Part shown: piece by piece, positions 34,363-43,218 of the stretch
Layout: each line of letters opens with the position of its first letter
Position numbering within the stretch: position 1 is the first letter of the stretch
Assembly: GCF_000186365.1 (NCBI RefSeq)
Contig: NC_014961.1
Location: 620,001 to 684,000 of the forward strand
Direction of reading: 5' to 3'
Length of the DNA stretch: 64,000 nt
Source: Desulfurococcus mucosus DSM 2162
Lineage (GTDB): Archaea; Thermoproteota; Thermoprotei_A; Sulfolobales; Desulfurococcaceae
Notes under the pieces: generated by a model
Databases searched by the model: none
What the model saw: the letters and a program-made list of their open reading frames with translations, nothing else
What the model was told of the DNA's origin: nothing
Translations under genes and position numbers: made by a program

Positions 34363-35535
34363 GTGAAGAACGAGAGGGCTGCATTAGCCTTAACAGTAGC
34401 AATCACGGCGTTGATAGCTGGCGGAGTACTCTACTACGTCCTTACGACCGGTGGAAGCATCCAGTCAACTACACCTACCACGACAACCGGGGTCGCTGAG
34501 CCAGGCACCACGGTGAAAGTACTGGACTTCGCGAATAGAACAGTGGAGGTTAAAACACCCGTGAAAAGGATTGTGGCCATCGGGCCAGGTGCATTGAGAC
34601 TGATAGTCTACCTAAACGCCACGGAGCTGCTCGTGGGTGTTGAGGAGGTTGAGAAGACGTGGAGCCCTGTGGGGAGAGACTATGCCATGGCGTACGGCGA
34701 CGTACTCAAGGCGCTCCCAGTGATAGGGAAAGGAGGCCCCGGGAACCCGCCTGACCCGGAGGCCATAGCAAGCGTCAGGCCCGACCTGATAGTTATGAGT
34801 GCCTATTACACTACGCTCAAGGATCCAGATGAATTATCGAGGGCTACTGGTGCAGCCGTCATAGTAGTCGACTACAGCCCGGTTACATCAACCAACCTAA
34901 GTATGTTCTACAGGGCGTTAAGGCTCCTTGGAGAGGTGCTCGGGAGGAGCGACAGGGCTGAAGCCCTAGTGAACTACACTGAGAGCCTGCTGAAAGACCT
35001 CAGGTCGCGTACCACGGGCTTGAACACGACTAGTATCAGGGTGTATGTGGGAGCCGTCTCATATCGTGGTGGACAACCTTTCACCGGCACCCAGGTGCCT
35101 TATCCACCGCTGAGCTGGCTGGGCATGGCTAGCATCGCTGACACCATGGCTACAACAAGGGGCTTCCTCAACGTCGACTTCGACTCAATCCTGATGGCAC
35201 AGCCCGACGTGGTCTTCGTGGATGAAGGAAACTTGAACATCGTGGTACAGGACTTCAGCAAGGATCCTGGGAAATACTGTGCCCTCCGGGCTTTCACTGG
35301 TGGACGAGTTTACGGGCTTCTACCATTCAACTATTATCACTCGAACATAGCTACAGCACTAGCCAACTCCTATTACATTGGCAAGGTGTTGTTCCCGGAG
35401 AGATTCACTGATGTGGACCCAGCTTCCAAGGCCGACGAGATATACAGCGTGTTCCTCGGTAAGCAAGTATACAGCGTCTTCCTGCAGAAATACCCGGGTT
35501 ACATTAATCTTTCATCAATATTCCAGTGCAAGTAA
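34363..35535 (+). CDS. FecB/BtuF-type ABC substrate-binding protein
   Basis: A 390-residue solute-binding protein of the iron-siderophore/cobalamin/metal type. An N-terminal anchor (residues 6-27) is followed by a Thr/Ser-rich stalk (TTPTTTTGVAEPG), then a two-lobed domain starting TVKVLDFANRTVEVKTPVKR with ATELLVGVEE and ASVRPDLIVMSAYYT. The stalk and signal anchor suit archaeal surface binding proteins. Start GTG 34363 lies six bases after the FmdE stop. The cargo may be a metal complex such as molybdate/tungstate, an iron chelate or a corrinoid; the sequence alone does not decide. Confidence 0.85.
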   Translation: MKNERAALALTVAITALIAGGVLYYVLTTGGSIQSTTPTTTTGVAEPGTTVKVLDFANRTVEVKTPVKRIVAIGPGALRLIVYLNATELLVGVEEVEKTWSPVGRDYAMAYGDVLKALPVIGKGGPGNPPDPEAIASVRPDLIVMSAYYTTLKDPDELSRATGAAVIVVDYSPVTSTNLSMFYRALRLLGEVLGRSDRAEALVNYTESLLKDLRSRTTGLNTTSIRVYVGAVSYRGGQPFTGTQVPYPPLSWLGMASIADTMATTRGFLNVDFDSILMAQPDVVFVDEGNLNIVVQDFSKDPGKYCALRAFTGGRVYGLLPFNYYHSNIATALANSYYIGKVLFPERFTDVDPASKADEIYSVFLGKQVYSVFLQKYPGYINLSSIFQCK

Positions 35536-35548
35536 CGGTGTAGCAGTG

Positions 35549-36583
35549 ATGAGAAGCCTACTCATATACATGGCTCTAACGGTTTCACTGCTGATCGCCG
35601 TTCTCCTAGATATCTCTATGGGAGCCTACCCTGTAGGGCTACGAGATCTTCTAGGCTACATTGGAGGTAGCCTCGATGATAGGATCGCCTTAGTGGTTAT
35701 CGATGCAAGGGTGCGGAGGATTTTAACAGCTATCCTAGCGGGATCCGTGCTATCCCTTTCAACACTAGTACTTCAATCAGTGTTCAGGAACCCGCTTGCA
35801 TCACCCTTCACTCTAGGACTGCAACACGCAGCAAGCCTAGGTGCCGGAGTAGCCATAATGCTTCTGCAAGCCGGCTCCATACTGAAGAGCAGTACTCCAG
35901 GCGTCTACATTGGTAACCCTTTCACGGTTTCAGCGGCAGCCTTCCTCGCAACATTCGGACACGGAGTACTCGTGATCACTCTCTCCTCAATAGCAGGGCT
36001 AACGGTCTACTCGCTGATCTTAGCGTCCATAATACTCTCCTTCCTAACACAGTCGATCCTCTACCTGATGCAATACCTGTTCTTCAACGAGATCTCCGTC
36101 TCAACGCTTCTCTTCTGGAGTGTGGGGGATCTCTCTAGAACCACGTGGTGCGAGATAGCGTTAATAGCTTCCTCACTACTCTTACTCCTGGTCTACGCGT
36201 GGTGGGAATCAATGAGCCTAGACCTCCTTGGCTTCAGCGATGAACTAGCATCTTCAAGCGGTGTGAACCCTGCTTTAACCAGGTTATTGTCAATACTTCT
36301 CGTTTCACTAGCCGTAGGTGTGACAGTCTCGTTCACAGGCATAATAGGGTTCGCCGGCCTCATAGCGCTCTACGCATCCAGGATCCTCGTAGGCTGGTCG
36401 ACGCGTAGATGCATACCGGCAGTACTCTTAATGGGCTCGATAATCATGGTTTCAGCCGACATCATCGGTAGAAGCATTTTAAAACCTGTGGTCATACCTG
36501 TTGGAGTCGTGACATCCCTCATTGGCTCACCTCTCCTGCTACTATTGATGCTGGGTGGCCGTGGTGGTCTACCTAAGAGTTGA
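35549..36583 (+). CDS. FecCD-type ABC importer permease
   Basis: A 344-residue FecCD/BtuC permease with about nine or ten hydrophobic helices. The helix-2 to helix-3 region VRRILTAILAGSVLSLSTLV and the family motif FRNPLASPFTLGLQHAASLGAG match the family. The segment SFTGIIGFAGLIALYASRIL is the coupling region contacting the ATPase. I start at ATG 35549, which follows GCAGTGATG; upstream in-frame codons back to 35378 lie inside the binding-protein gene. It ends 29 bases into the ATPase gene. Confidence 0.9.
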   Translation: MRSLLIYMALTVSLLIAVLLDISMGAYPVGLRDLLGYIGGSLDDRIALVVIDARVRRILTAILAGSVLSLSTLVLQSVFRNPLASPFTLGLQHAASLGAGVAIMLLQAGSILKSSTPGVYIGNPFTVSAAAFLATFGHGVLVITLSSIAGLTVYSLILASIILSFLTQSILYLMQYLFFNEISVSTLLFWSVGDLSRTTWCEIALIASSLLLLLVYAWWESMSLDLLGFSDELASSSGVNPALTRLLSILLVSLAVGVTVSFTGIIGFAGLIALYASRILVGWSTRRCIPAVLLMGSIIMVSADIIGRSILKPVVIPVGVVTSLIGSPLLLLLMLGGRGGLPKS

Positions 36584-37325
36584 AGACGTGGTCTTCCACT
36601 ATAGGAGCACCAGGGTTTTAAACGGGGTCTCCGTTGAGATCAAGCCATCATCATTCACGGGCATAGTGGGTCCCAATGGAAGTGGGAAGACAACGCTGCT
36701 GAGAGTAATGCTAGGTATACTTAAGCCCCGTAGCGGTGTCGTGTATATTGATGGAAAAGCCATCGGGGAGTACGATAGGCGAAGACTTGCAAGTATCTAC
36801 GGGTATGTCCCGCAGAGATTAGACTCCATAACACCGCTCACGCTCTACGATTTCGTCTCAACAGGTAGGAGGCCGTATGCTTCGCTGAAAGGGTTGAGTA
36901 GCAGGGATCATGAAGCAGTTGCAAGAGCGATTAAAGCAGTTGGCCTCGAAGAGAAATCCTCAAGTCTCCTCACCGAGCTGAGCGGGGGCGAGCTGCAGAG
37001 GGCCTTAATAGCCAGAGCCCTTGCAGCAGAGCCGAGGATAATGCTGCTGGATGAACCAACATCCAACCTGGATCCCTACCACCAGTTAATGGTGATGAAG
37101 CTGCTGAGGAACCTGACGAGGAATGGTGTAACGGTGGTTGCAACACTACATGACTTAAACCATGCCTACAGGTACCCGGATACATTGATCCTCATGAACA
37201 AGGGGAGAATTGAACGGGTTGGCCCGCCGGGACACGTGTTAACCAGTGAGCTCATATACCGCGTATACGGTGTTAAGGCTATTGTAGATGAGCGGGTTGG
37301 AGCAGTAGTAGTGGACTCAGATTGA
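36555..37325 (+). CDS. FecE-type ABC importer ATPase
   Basis: A 256-residue ATPase of the siderophore/cobalamin import class. Walker A is GPNGSGKTT near residue 36, the Q-loop is GYVPQRLD, the signature LTELSGGELQRALIARAL, Walker B LLDEPTSNLDPY, and the switch ATLHDLNHAYRY. Start GTG 36555 overlaps the permease gene by 29 bases. It is the last gene of the FmdE/FecBCD operon; 37326-37461 after it contains no gene, only the relic at 37421-37456. Confidence 0.92.
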   Translation: MAVVVYLRVEDVVFHYRSTRVLNGVSVEIKPSSFTGIVGPNGSGKTTLLRVMLGILKPRSGVVYIDGKAIGEYDRRRLASIYGYVPQRLDSITPLTLYDFVSTGRRPYASLKGLSSRDHEAVARAIKAVGLEEKSSSLLTELSGGELQRALIARALAAEPRIMLLDEPTSNLDPYHQLMVMKLLRNLTRNGVTVVATLHDLNHAYRYPDTLILMNKGRIERVGPPGHVLTSELIYRVYGVKAIVDERVGAVVVDSD

Positions 37326-37420
37326 GCATACGGGTCTTCATCCCAATGGTAATGGTCTAAGTGGCTGCCCGCCTCATCACTGCCTGCTCCAGGGTATAGT
37401 AGGGGAAACAGCTTAATAAG

Positions 37421-37456
37421 TCCTCGCCACTCTTAAAAAGCGGAGGCTTTCAGCTG
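37421..37456 (-). repeat. Degenerate TnpB-element left end beside TBP gene
   Basis: TCCTCGCCACTCTTAAAAAG then CGGAGGCTTTCAGCTG matches, with changes, the left-end side of the unit at 28279-28313 (hairpin then GGCTTTCAGTTG). It lies a few bases after the TBP stop codon. It could also serve as a structured 3' end. Identity is partial, so the call is tentative. Confidence 0.35.
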
Positions 37457-37461
37457 AGCCA

Positions 37462-38052
37462 CTACTCCTCCGGCCTAGGCCCTACCAGGCACTTGGCTTC
37501 ATATAGTTGCCTCGCTATGTTGACTACCGCACGCTCCACCTCGCTCTCCTCTTTAGCCCCTGTGATCACCATTTTACCGCTGCTGAATATTAATAGCACG
37601 ACCCTGGGATCCCTCATCCTATGTATCAAACCAGGGAACTGCTCGGGCTCATACATACTGTCCTCTAAGTGGTATGCTGCCTTCTCGAGGTTTACATAGG
37701 CGTGTATGTCTCCTCCAGCGACAATGTTCTGTATCTGTACACGGGGCCTGCCCCGTACATCTACCCCGCTCTTCATGAAAACCTTTATTATCTTCTTAAC
37801 CGCCTCTACAAGTTGCTGCGTGCTCTTAGTACCCGTTACAACCATCTTACCCGACTTGAAGACCAGGGCTGTGGCCCTGGGTTTATCCAGCCTGAATATC
37901 AAGCCGGGGAACTGATCCGGCTTATACGTGATGCTCGGGATCCTGGTCTCAATGAGCTCTAAATCAAGGTCGTGTTCAAGGATCACGGTGGCAACAATGT
38001 TCTCGACACGGTAGCTTGTTTTAAAAGGGGGTTCCCCGCTCACGCTCTCCAC
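37462..38052 (-). CDS. tbp: TATA-box binding protein (TBP)
   Basis: This is archaeal TBP, the general transcription factor that binds TATA boxes with TFB and recruits RNA polymerase. The two imperfect repeats are clear: YKPDQFPGLIFRLDKPRATA with FKSGKMVVTGTKS in the first, and YEPEQFPGLIHRMRDPRVVL with FSSGKMVITGAKE in the second. A short acidic C-terminal tail (GPRPEE) follows, as in other archaea. GTG 38052 opens the frame; GTG 38043 is nearer to the transcription start expected from the TATA box at 38060-38069 and may be the true leaderless start. A single copy is seen in the window. Confidence 0.98.
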   Translation of the reverse strand: MESVSGEPPFKTSYRVENIVATVILEHDLDLELIETRIPSITYKPDQFPGLIFRLDKPRATALVFKSGKMVVTGTKSTQQLVEAVKKIIKVFMKSGVDVRGRPRVQIQNIVAGGDIHAYVNLEKAAYHLEDSMYEPEQFPGLIHRMRDPRVVLLIFSSGKMVITGAKEESEVERAVVNIARQLYEAKCLVGPRPEE

Positions 38053-38059
38053 CGCCGGG

Positions 38060-38069
38060 TTTTTAAATA
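38060..38069 (-). promoter_or_regulatory. TATA box of the TBP gene
   Basis: TATTTAAAAA on the minus strand fits the consensus well and predicts transcription from about 38040. It favours GTG 38043 over GTG 38052 as the TBP start. Confidence 0.55.
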
Positions 38070-38120
38070 TTTCTATATGGGAGGGGCTTTATAAACTATT
38101 GAAGATCACGTGGTGAACCA

Positions 38121-39812
38121 TTAATGAACCAACCTTGGCAGCCCGAGCAGTAATGGAAGAATAAACGCGTACGAGACGAGGAGCACCGTTGCCTCTAGAT
38201 ACGTGTCCTTCAATAGTTTCTCAAGCAAGCTTGCCGTGTAACCCATTACCTTTATATCGAACCTCGATGACGAATACTGTGCTCCACGCTCATAGGGCTC
38301 CGTCATCAACCCCCTAGTTGCCTCTAGGATATCCCTGACAAGCTCCGGGGACTCGTGGACGGGCACGTAGGCCAGCGATGACCTGATCCCTGTCTCACTG
38401 TGCTCGTCGTTTGTAAACACCTCTACATGGTCGGCTCCAGTGATACCCCTAAGGGCCTCCACGAGTCTATCCCTGAGACCGGGCTCCATGTTATTGCCTC
38501 TGAGATACAGGAGGATAACCCTCTCCCTTCCCTCACCGGTCACCTCTATAATGCAGGAGTCGCCGTTGATTAATCCAGGGGCATTCGTCTTAATGCACTT
38601 GTACCTTGAAAGCACCTCCACGGAGGGACGGCTCTTCTTCAATTCCAGTGCTTTATTCACGGTTTCCTCTATCAGCTCGGCGAGGGCATCTATATGAAAC
38701 TCCTCCTGCTTCTCCCAGTTATGCGAATCTATGAATACCACGTCGCCGAGCCCTTTCTTCCTGGCCACAACATTATAGTGTAAGTGCAGGTTGTAGGGTA
38801 TGTCGTCTATTCCTTTACCCGGCCTCGAAACAAATACTATGGATAGCCTGTCGAAGACCAGGGTCAGGGTTTCCCAGCCGTCGTCACCGCGAAGCCTTAG
38901 AGCCCCATGATACCTTAATTCCTCTCTTTCAGCATCCATTACTGTCGTGTAAATCTTCTTCAAGTATTCACCCAGGTACCTTGATGAAGCCAGGTTCCTG
39001 TCGTGTGAACCGAAGCCGTGAAGCGTGACAGCCGTGTAGCCCAGTTTAGATAGGAGCGAGCTGAGTTCCCCGGGTAGCTCACTGCTACCTGTATTCGAGA
39101 AGGGCCCGTAGTGTAGATCCGTGTATACTACTGCGAGGTCGCCTAGGAATACTATGCGTGGATGGACGTTTTCATGCGTGGAGAGCTTGTCGAACACCTC
39201 CTCTATGTTCTTCCTCCTCTCAAGCCAGTTTTGAAGGAAGAGCGTGCCTAGATCCGGTGCCCTGTAGCCGTTAATCCGGTGTCTCCCCATGGCGAGATAG
39301 ATTATGAAGTCTGCCAGGGAGAAGAGCAGTAGCAGTATGATTGCTCTTGAAAGCTCCCCTCGTAGTGTCACCGGGGCTGTAAGCCATAGAGAGATCGCTA
39401 TGGATGCACCTGCCGGGAGTGTTGCTACAATATACCTCCACCACTTGGTGCCATCTAGCCCCTGGAGCACTGCAATGACTATTGTAGAGGATGCTGCAAC
39501 AGCGAGAACCCAGTCCCTGAGAACAAGGTTGTATATTAATGCATATATAAGGGTTGTCAGCGACAACCCCATTATCCTCTTCAACTTGTGGAAGACCGTG
39601 TAGGGGTAGAGCACCCTGTAGGCCTCTAACACCACTATCACTATAAGGGAGTTCAACAGGAATGGCAACGCGTTGACGCCGAGCGAGATAAGGGCTGCGG
39701 CAGCGATCACTATGAAAACAACTGCCAGGATCTCCCAGTGGGGGAGCGAGAACAGCACCGAGTAGTACCTGCCTATAGCGGTGTTAGGCCGGTATAGCCT
39801 CATTTTCACCAC
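38121..39812 (-). CDS. DUF2070 family membrane protein
   Basis: A 563-residue archaeal DUF2070 protein. The N-terminal 180 residues hold about six helices; the rest is a large soluble domain with HENVHPRIVFLGDLAVVYTD, TLHGFGSHDRNLASSRYL and VFIDSHNWEKQEEFHIDALA, and one last helix. The conserved aspartates and histidines (SHD, DSHN) look like a metal-dependent hydrolase site, but the family has no assigned activity. The gene shares seven bases with the small membrane gene upstream and is probably its operon partner. Confidence 0.85.
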   Translation of the reverse strand: MVKMRLYRPNTAIGRYYSVLFSLPHWEILAVVFIVIAAAALISLGVNALPFLLNSLIVIVVLEAYRVLYPYTVFHKLKRIMGLSLTTLIYALIYNLVLRDWVLAVAASSTIVIAVLQGLDGTKWWRYIVATLPAGASIAISLWLTAPVTLRGELSRAIILLLLFSLADFIIYLAMGRHRINGYRAPDLGTLFLQNWLERRKNIEEVFDKLSTHENVHPRIVFLGDLAVVYTDLHYGPFSNTGSSELPGELSSLLSKLGYTAVTLHGFGSHDRNLASSRYLGEYLKKIYTTVMDAEREELRYHGALRLRGDDGWETLTLVFDRLSIVFVSRPGKGIDDIPYNLHLHYNVVARKKGLGDVVFIDSHNWEKQEEFHIDALAELIEETVNKALELKKSRPSVEVLSRYKCIKTNAPGLINGDSCIIEVTGEGRERVILLYLRGNNMEPGLRDRLVEALRGITGADHVEVFTNDEHSETGIRSSLAYVPVHESPELVRDILEATRGLMTEPYERGAQYSSSRFDIKVMGYTASLLEKLLKDTYLEATVLLVSYAFILPLLLGLPRLVH

Positions 39813-40333
39813 TTTGAAACTGTATAAAGGTATGCGCGGAGAACCATAGCTAGAAGGACTACTATGAGGGCTACCGCGGGGTTTACAAGGGATGAAACAC
39901 CAGTGTATATCATTACCAGTCCCCCAATGACTGCTACAATCGTCACCAGTGTCTCAGACACCATATAGAAAACCACTACGAGGAGTACCAGTAGGAGTAT
40001 CGCCGGGAGCTCAGAGCGGGAGAACCCCAGTAATTTCAAGGAAACCAGCCATATAGGTGTCGATGCAACAAGCGATAAAGCCAGCTTGAACACGTACCAG
40101 CCCGCTAGGGATGCTAAAGGGAAAACCAGGAGAAACACTACTAGGGAGCCGAGGACCCCGAAGCCGAGGCGTAGCCCGGTTAGATACGCGAGGTACCCGG
40201 CGAGGAAGCCCACGCCCAGCGAGACCACGACCTTCATGATAAACCTACCAGCGAACAGCAGGATTAAGCCGTAGAGTGTTGTAAGCAACGCTGTTAAAAC
40301 ACCCATTTCAACAGGTGTCTGAAGCCAATGCAT
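39806..40333 (-). CDS. Hypothetical membrane protein upstream of DUF2070
   Basis: A 175-residue protein with about six hydrophobic segments and short loops (for example VSLGVGFLAGYLAYLTGLRL and LLVLLVVVFYMVSETLVTIV). It resembles DUF4203/TMEM198-like membrane proteins in outline, but I cannot assign it. Its stop overlaps the start of the DUF2070 gene, so the two are co-translated. A TATA-like ATTATTAAC at about 40378-40386 (minus strand) predicts transcription near ATG 40333. Confidence 0.65.
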   Translation of the reverse strand: MHWLQTPVEMGVLTALLTTLYGLILLFAGRFIMKVVVSLGVGFLAGYLAYLTGLRLGFGVLGSLVVFLLVFPLASLAGWYVFKLALSLVASTPIWLVSLKLLGFSRSELPAILLLVLLVVVFYMVSETLVTIVAVIGGLVMIYTGVSSLVNPAVALIVVLLAMVLRAYLYTVSKW

Positions 40334-40396
40334 TTCGGATTCCCTAGCGTGCTCATGGCGAGTTAAGCTATCCTGTTGAGTGGTTAATAATTGTTC

Positions 40397-41164
40397 TCAG
40401 GTTAGATCCCCGCATGCACAGAAAGCCTCGTGGAGAAGCATGTGGAGGGAGTCGAGGCCCTCTCCACGTGTCGCCGAAACCTCAACGGCCCTGAAAGGCC
40501 CCTTGGTCTTCGAGGCTATGTTAAGGAGGTCGGGCATTATTTCTAATGCGAACCCGGATTCATCACTTATTAACCCGGGTAGATCCATGGGTTTCTCCAC
40601 CAGCGCTCTCACTATGTCACGTCTCCCCGCTGCATCAGACTTACTTATAACGGGCACGGTGATCAATCCTGTTTTAACCTGGAGTAGTACATAGATGAAC
40701 CAAAGCGACACAGCATCCGTCACCGAGCCTATTGAGGAAGCGTCTATAAGGTAGGCTAGCACAGTGTTGCCTAACCCAGCTATCTTTTTAAGTAGAATAT
40801 TACTGGCAGGCCTAAATATGAAGGCCTCCATCTGGCCCGGTGTATCGATGAGTACTAGATCCCATTGATGCATGTTTGAGAAAGGCGGCCTCGCCAATAT
40901 GTCCCCTAGATAGTCCAGTATCAGCTCGGATGACTTTATGAAAGCCCCGTTTGGTCCGAGACCATACTTCGACATGACATCCCTGAGCGTGAAGAACCAC
41001 CTTATGTCCAGGGTGGGCTTGTAGCCGGGCTCCTCCACGCCTGGATCAAGGTTCACTATAGCTGTCCTAAGCAGGAGACTCCTCCTAACCCATTCACTAT
41101 ACGCTTTAACAAGGCTGGTCTTCCCTGAGCCTGCTGGACCAGTAAACACAACTATGGAGACCAT
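40397..41164 (-). CDS. GPN-loop GTPase
   Basis: A 255-residue GPN-loop GTPase (XAB1/PAB0955 family). The P-loop GPAGSGKTS is at 9-17, the family-defining GPN motif is in LGPNGAFIKSSE near 71, G3 is LIDTPGQMEAF, and G4 is VISKSDAAGR. GPN proteins are dimeric GTPases; eukaryotic ones assemble RNA polymerase II, and the archaeal homologue has been linked to replication and repair proteins. The DNA ligase gene lies 46 bases downstream... on the same strand it precedes this gene's promoter, so co-expression with ligase is possible. Confidence 0.92.
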   Translation of the reverse strand: MVSIVVFTGPAGSGKTSLVKAYSEWVRRSLLLRTAIVNLDPGVEEPGYKPTLDIRWFFTLRDVMSKYGLGPNGAFIKSSELILDYLGDILARPPFSNMHQWDLVLIDTPGQMEAFIFRPASNILLKKIAGLGNTVLAYLIDASSIGSVTDAVSLWFIYVLLQVKTGLITVPVISKSDAAGRRDIVRALVEKPMDLPGLISDESGFALEIMPDLLNIASKTKGPFRAVEVSATRGEGLDSLHMLLHEAFCACGDLT

Positions 41165-41210
41165 CCAGGGGCACCGGTGTGACGCTACCTGGTTACTTGG
41201 TTAGGGCGGC

Positions 41211-43043
41211 TTAGGCTTCCTCGCTTGGCTTGGTTTCACCCGTTATCTTCTTCAATTGCTGCTGATACATCTCCACTAGCTCGTTGCTCGTCGTAGCATC
41301 CTCGGGACTCTTATCGGGTCTCCACCGTATGAACCTGGGGAACCTTATCGATATGCCTGCATCGCTCTTCACCTTGCCGTAGGCACATGTGTGCACTGGT
41401 GAAAGCGTTAGCTCGGCACCTATTATCTCCGCGACCAATGCAGGCTCAACCCATACATCGGGCTCCATGTTGGCTACCACGCGTGGATGCCTCCTGTCCC
41501 TCATATACGGCTTCAATATCTCGGGGAGCTTGTCGAGGTCTTCGTCCTTGAAGCCTGACCCGACTTTACACACTGTTTCAAATACGTCTTTCTCATCGTT
41601 GTATGCAGCCATGAGCAGGGCCCCGTATTTCCCTCCTCTCCTCCCCTTCCCGTGGAAGGCGCCTACCACGACTAGATCCACTGTGTCAACCATTTCACTC
41701 CTGTAGTCGCGTTTAAACTTGATCCATAGCCAGCCTCTTGTGCCAGCCTGGTATATTGAGTCCCCGTGGAGAGCTTTCACCATGACTCCCTCGGCTCCCT
41801 CGCTTATAGCCTTTAAGAAGAACTTCTCCAGCTCATCCACCTTGTTGGTCCTTATGTACTCGGCTATTGTGAACTCCTCTACTTTATCCACTACCTCCTC
41901 GAGCTTGCTTCTCCTGACCGGGAGGGTTTCCACAGTGTAGTCGTGTCCATTAAGGTACAGGAGGTCGAAGAGAAATACTTTCACAGGGTACTCCTTGATC
42001 GCTGAGTGAATATCATGCTTCCTCTTCCTATGCATGAGCTCCTGGAAGGGCTTCAACTCACCTGTCTCCGGGTCGTATGCGACGATTTCTCCCTCAACTA
42101 TTGCTTCGTCAGCCTTCAAATGGTTTCTGGCGAGCTCGACTACATCGGGGTATTGCTGAGTTATGTTTTCAAGCCTTCTTGAAAATATCCACACCTTGTC
42201 GCCCTTCTTATGTATCTGGGCTCTCTCACCATCATACTTGTACTCGATGAATGCGTCTCCTCCAACCTTCTCAAGGATCTCCCCTGGATCACTCAGTCTC
42301 TCAGCTAGCATGGGGCGTATCGGTGTCCCAACCTCAGGCCTCACTTCCTTCACAGCCTCCAGGCCTTTCGAAGCAAGTATCTTTGCTACCTCGCCCAGGT
42401 CTGCTCTTAGATTATACGCCCTCTCGATCAACGGCCTCGCCGCTACCCCGCCCCCGTAGATTGTTGCAAGCGCATCCATGATCGTTGCCTCACCTATACC
42501 GACCCGTAGACGCCCCTCAACAAACCTCACTATGAACTTGGCTTCCTTGGGCGAGGCCTCCTTGAGTAAGCCGGCCAGCAACCTTATCTTTATATCCTTG
42601 CTCCCCTCGCCCTGGGCCATTGCCACCCTCACCAGCGTCTCATACACCCTGTTGACTGTTAGCTCGGTTCTCTGCTGCGTGTAGCTCAGCAGTGTGACGC
42701 CCTGGGATCTACCAGTGCTCTTAGACTTCAATTGCTCAGCCGCCTTACCCAGGTCGCCGAGGCTCTTTGAAAGCCCTTCTACACTGGCCTCTGTGACACC
42801 GGTGGCCAGGGCAATGGCTTTCACGAGCAGCTTCTCGCCGACACCTATCTCAGGGAGCCCTTTCCAGTCGGGCCACAGCCTGCCCTGAATCAGGTAGACA
42901 ACCCTGTCTATGATTTCTGGGGGCGTTTGCTTGAATAAGCCGACTAGTAGTGCAGTCATCTGGGTTCTAGAGGTTATTGCCTCTATGCGCTCGAAGACAT
43001 CGGCGAGGAGCCCCACAGGCATGTCTGCCTGCCTACTACTCAT
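41211..43043 (-). CDS. lig: ATP-dependent DNA ligase
   Basis: A 610-residue replicative DNA ligase of the archaeal/eukaryotic ligase I type. The N-terminal DNA-binding domain fills residues 1-245. The adenylated lysine is K269 in motif [13 protein letters not shown], motif III is [12 protein letters not shown], motif [10 protein letters not shown], and motif [12 protein letters not shown], followed by the OB domain with [20 protein letters not shown] near the end. It seals nicks using ATP, possibly also ADP as in some Desulfurococcales. It recruits PCNA through an N-terminal peptide. Start ATG 43043. Confidence 0.97.
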   Translation of the reverse strand: MSSRQADMPVGLLADVFERIEAITSRTQMTALLVGLFKQTPPEIIDRVVYLIQGRLWPDWKGLPEIGVGEKLLVKAIALATGVTEASVEGLSKSLGDLGKAAEQLKSKSTGRSQGVTLLSYTQQRTELTVNRVYETLVRVAMAQGEGSKDIKIRLLAGLLKEASPKEAKFIVRFVEGRLRVGIGEATIMDALATIYGGGVAARPLIERAYNLRADLGEVAKILASKGLEAVKEVRPEVGTPIRPMLAERLSDPGEILEKVGGDAFIEYKYDGERAQIHKKGDKVWIFSRRLENITQQYPDVVELARNHLKADEAIVEGEIVAYDPETGELKPFQELMHRKRKHDIHSAIKEYPVKVFLFDLLYLNGHDYTVETLPVRRSKLEEVVDKVEEFTIAEYIRTNKVDELEKFFLKAISEGAEGVMVKALHGDSIYQAGTRGWLWIKFKRDYRSEMVDTVDLVVVGAFHGKGRRGGKYGALLMAAYNDEKDVFETVCKVGSGFKDEDLDKLPEILKPYMRDRRHPRVVANMEPDVWVEPALVAEIIGAELTLSPVHTCAYGKVKSDAGISIRFPRFIRWRPDKSPEDATTSNELVEMYQQQLKKITGETKPSEEA

Positions 43044-43218
43044 GGATTACACCGTCCAATTAATGACTTTACACATACTGTGTTATAAAGGTGAGTGGGG
43101 GTCACGTGTTGAAAGCCGGGGTTTAAGCAGGGCCTAGTACACCAGGTTTTTCAACCCCGCTACACATATCGCTATTCAGGTGATGATAACCCGGCAATTA
43201 TGAGCCGGAGGGCTATGA

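Noticed and set aside
43044-43218. Possible tRNA-like stretch with GTTTTTCAACCCCGC and an isolated GTGATGA
   Set aside because: No cloverleaf can be drawn and no D box follows; the region is adequately explained as two divergent promoters.
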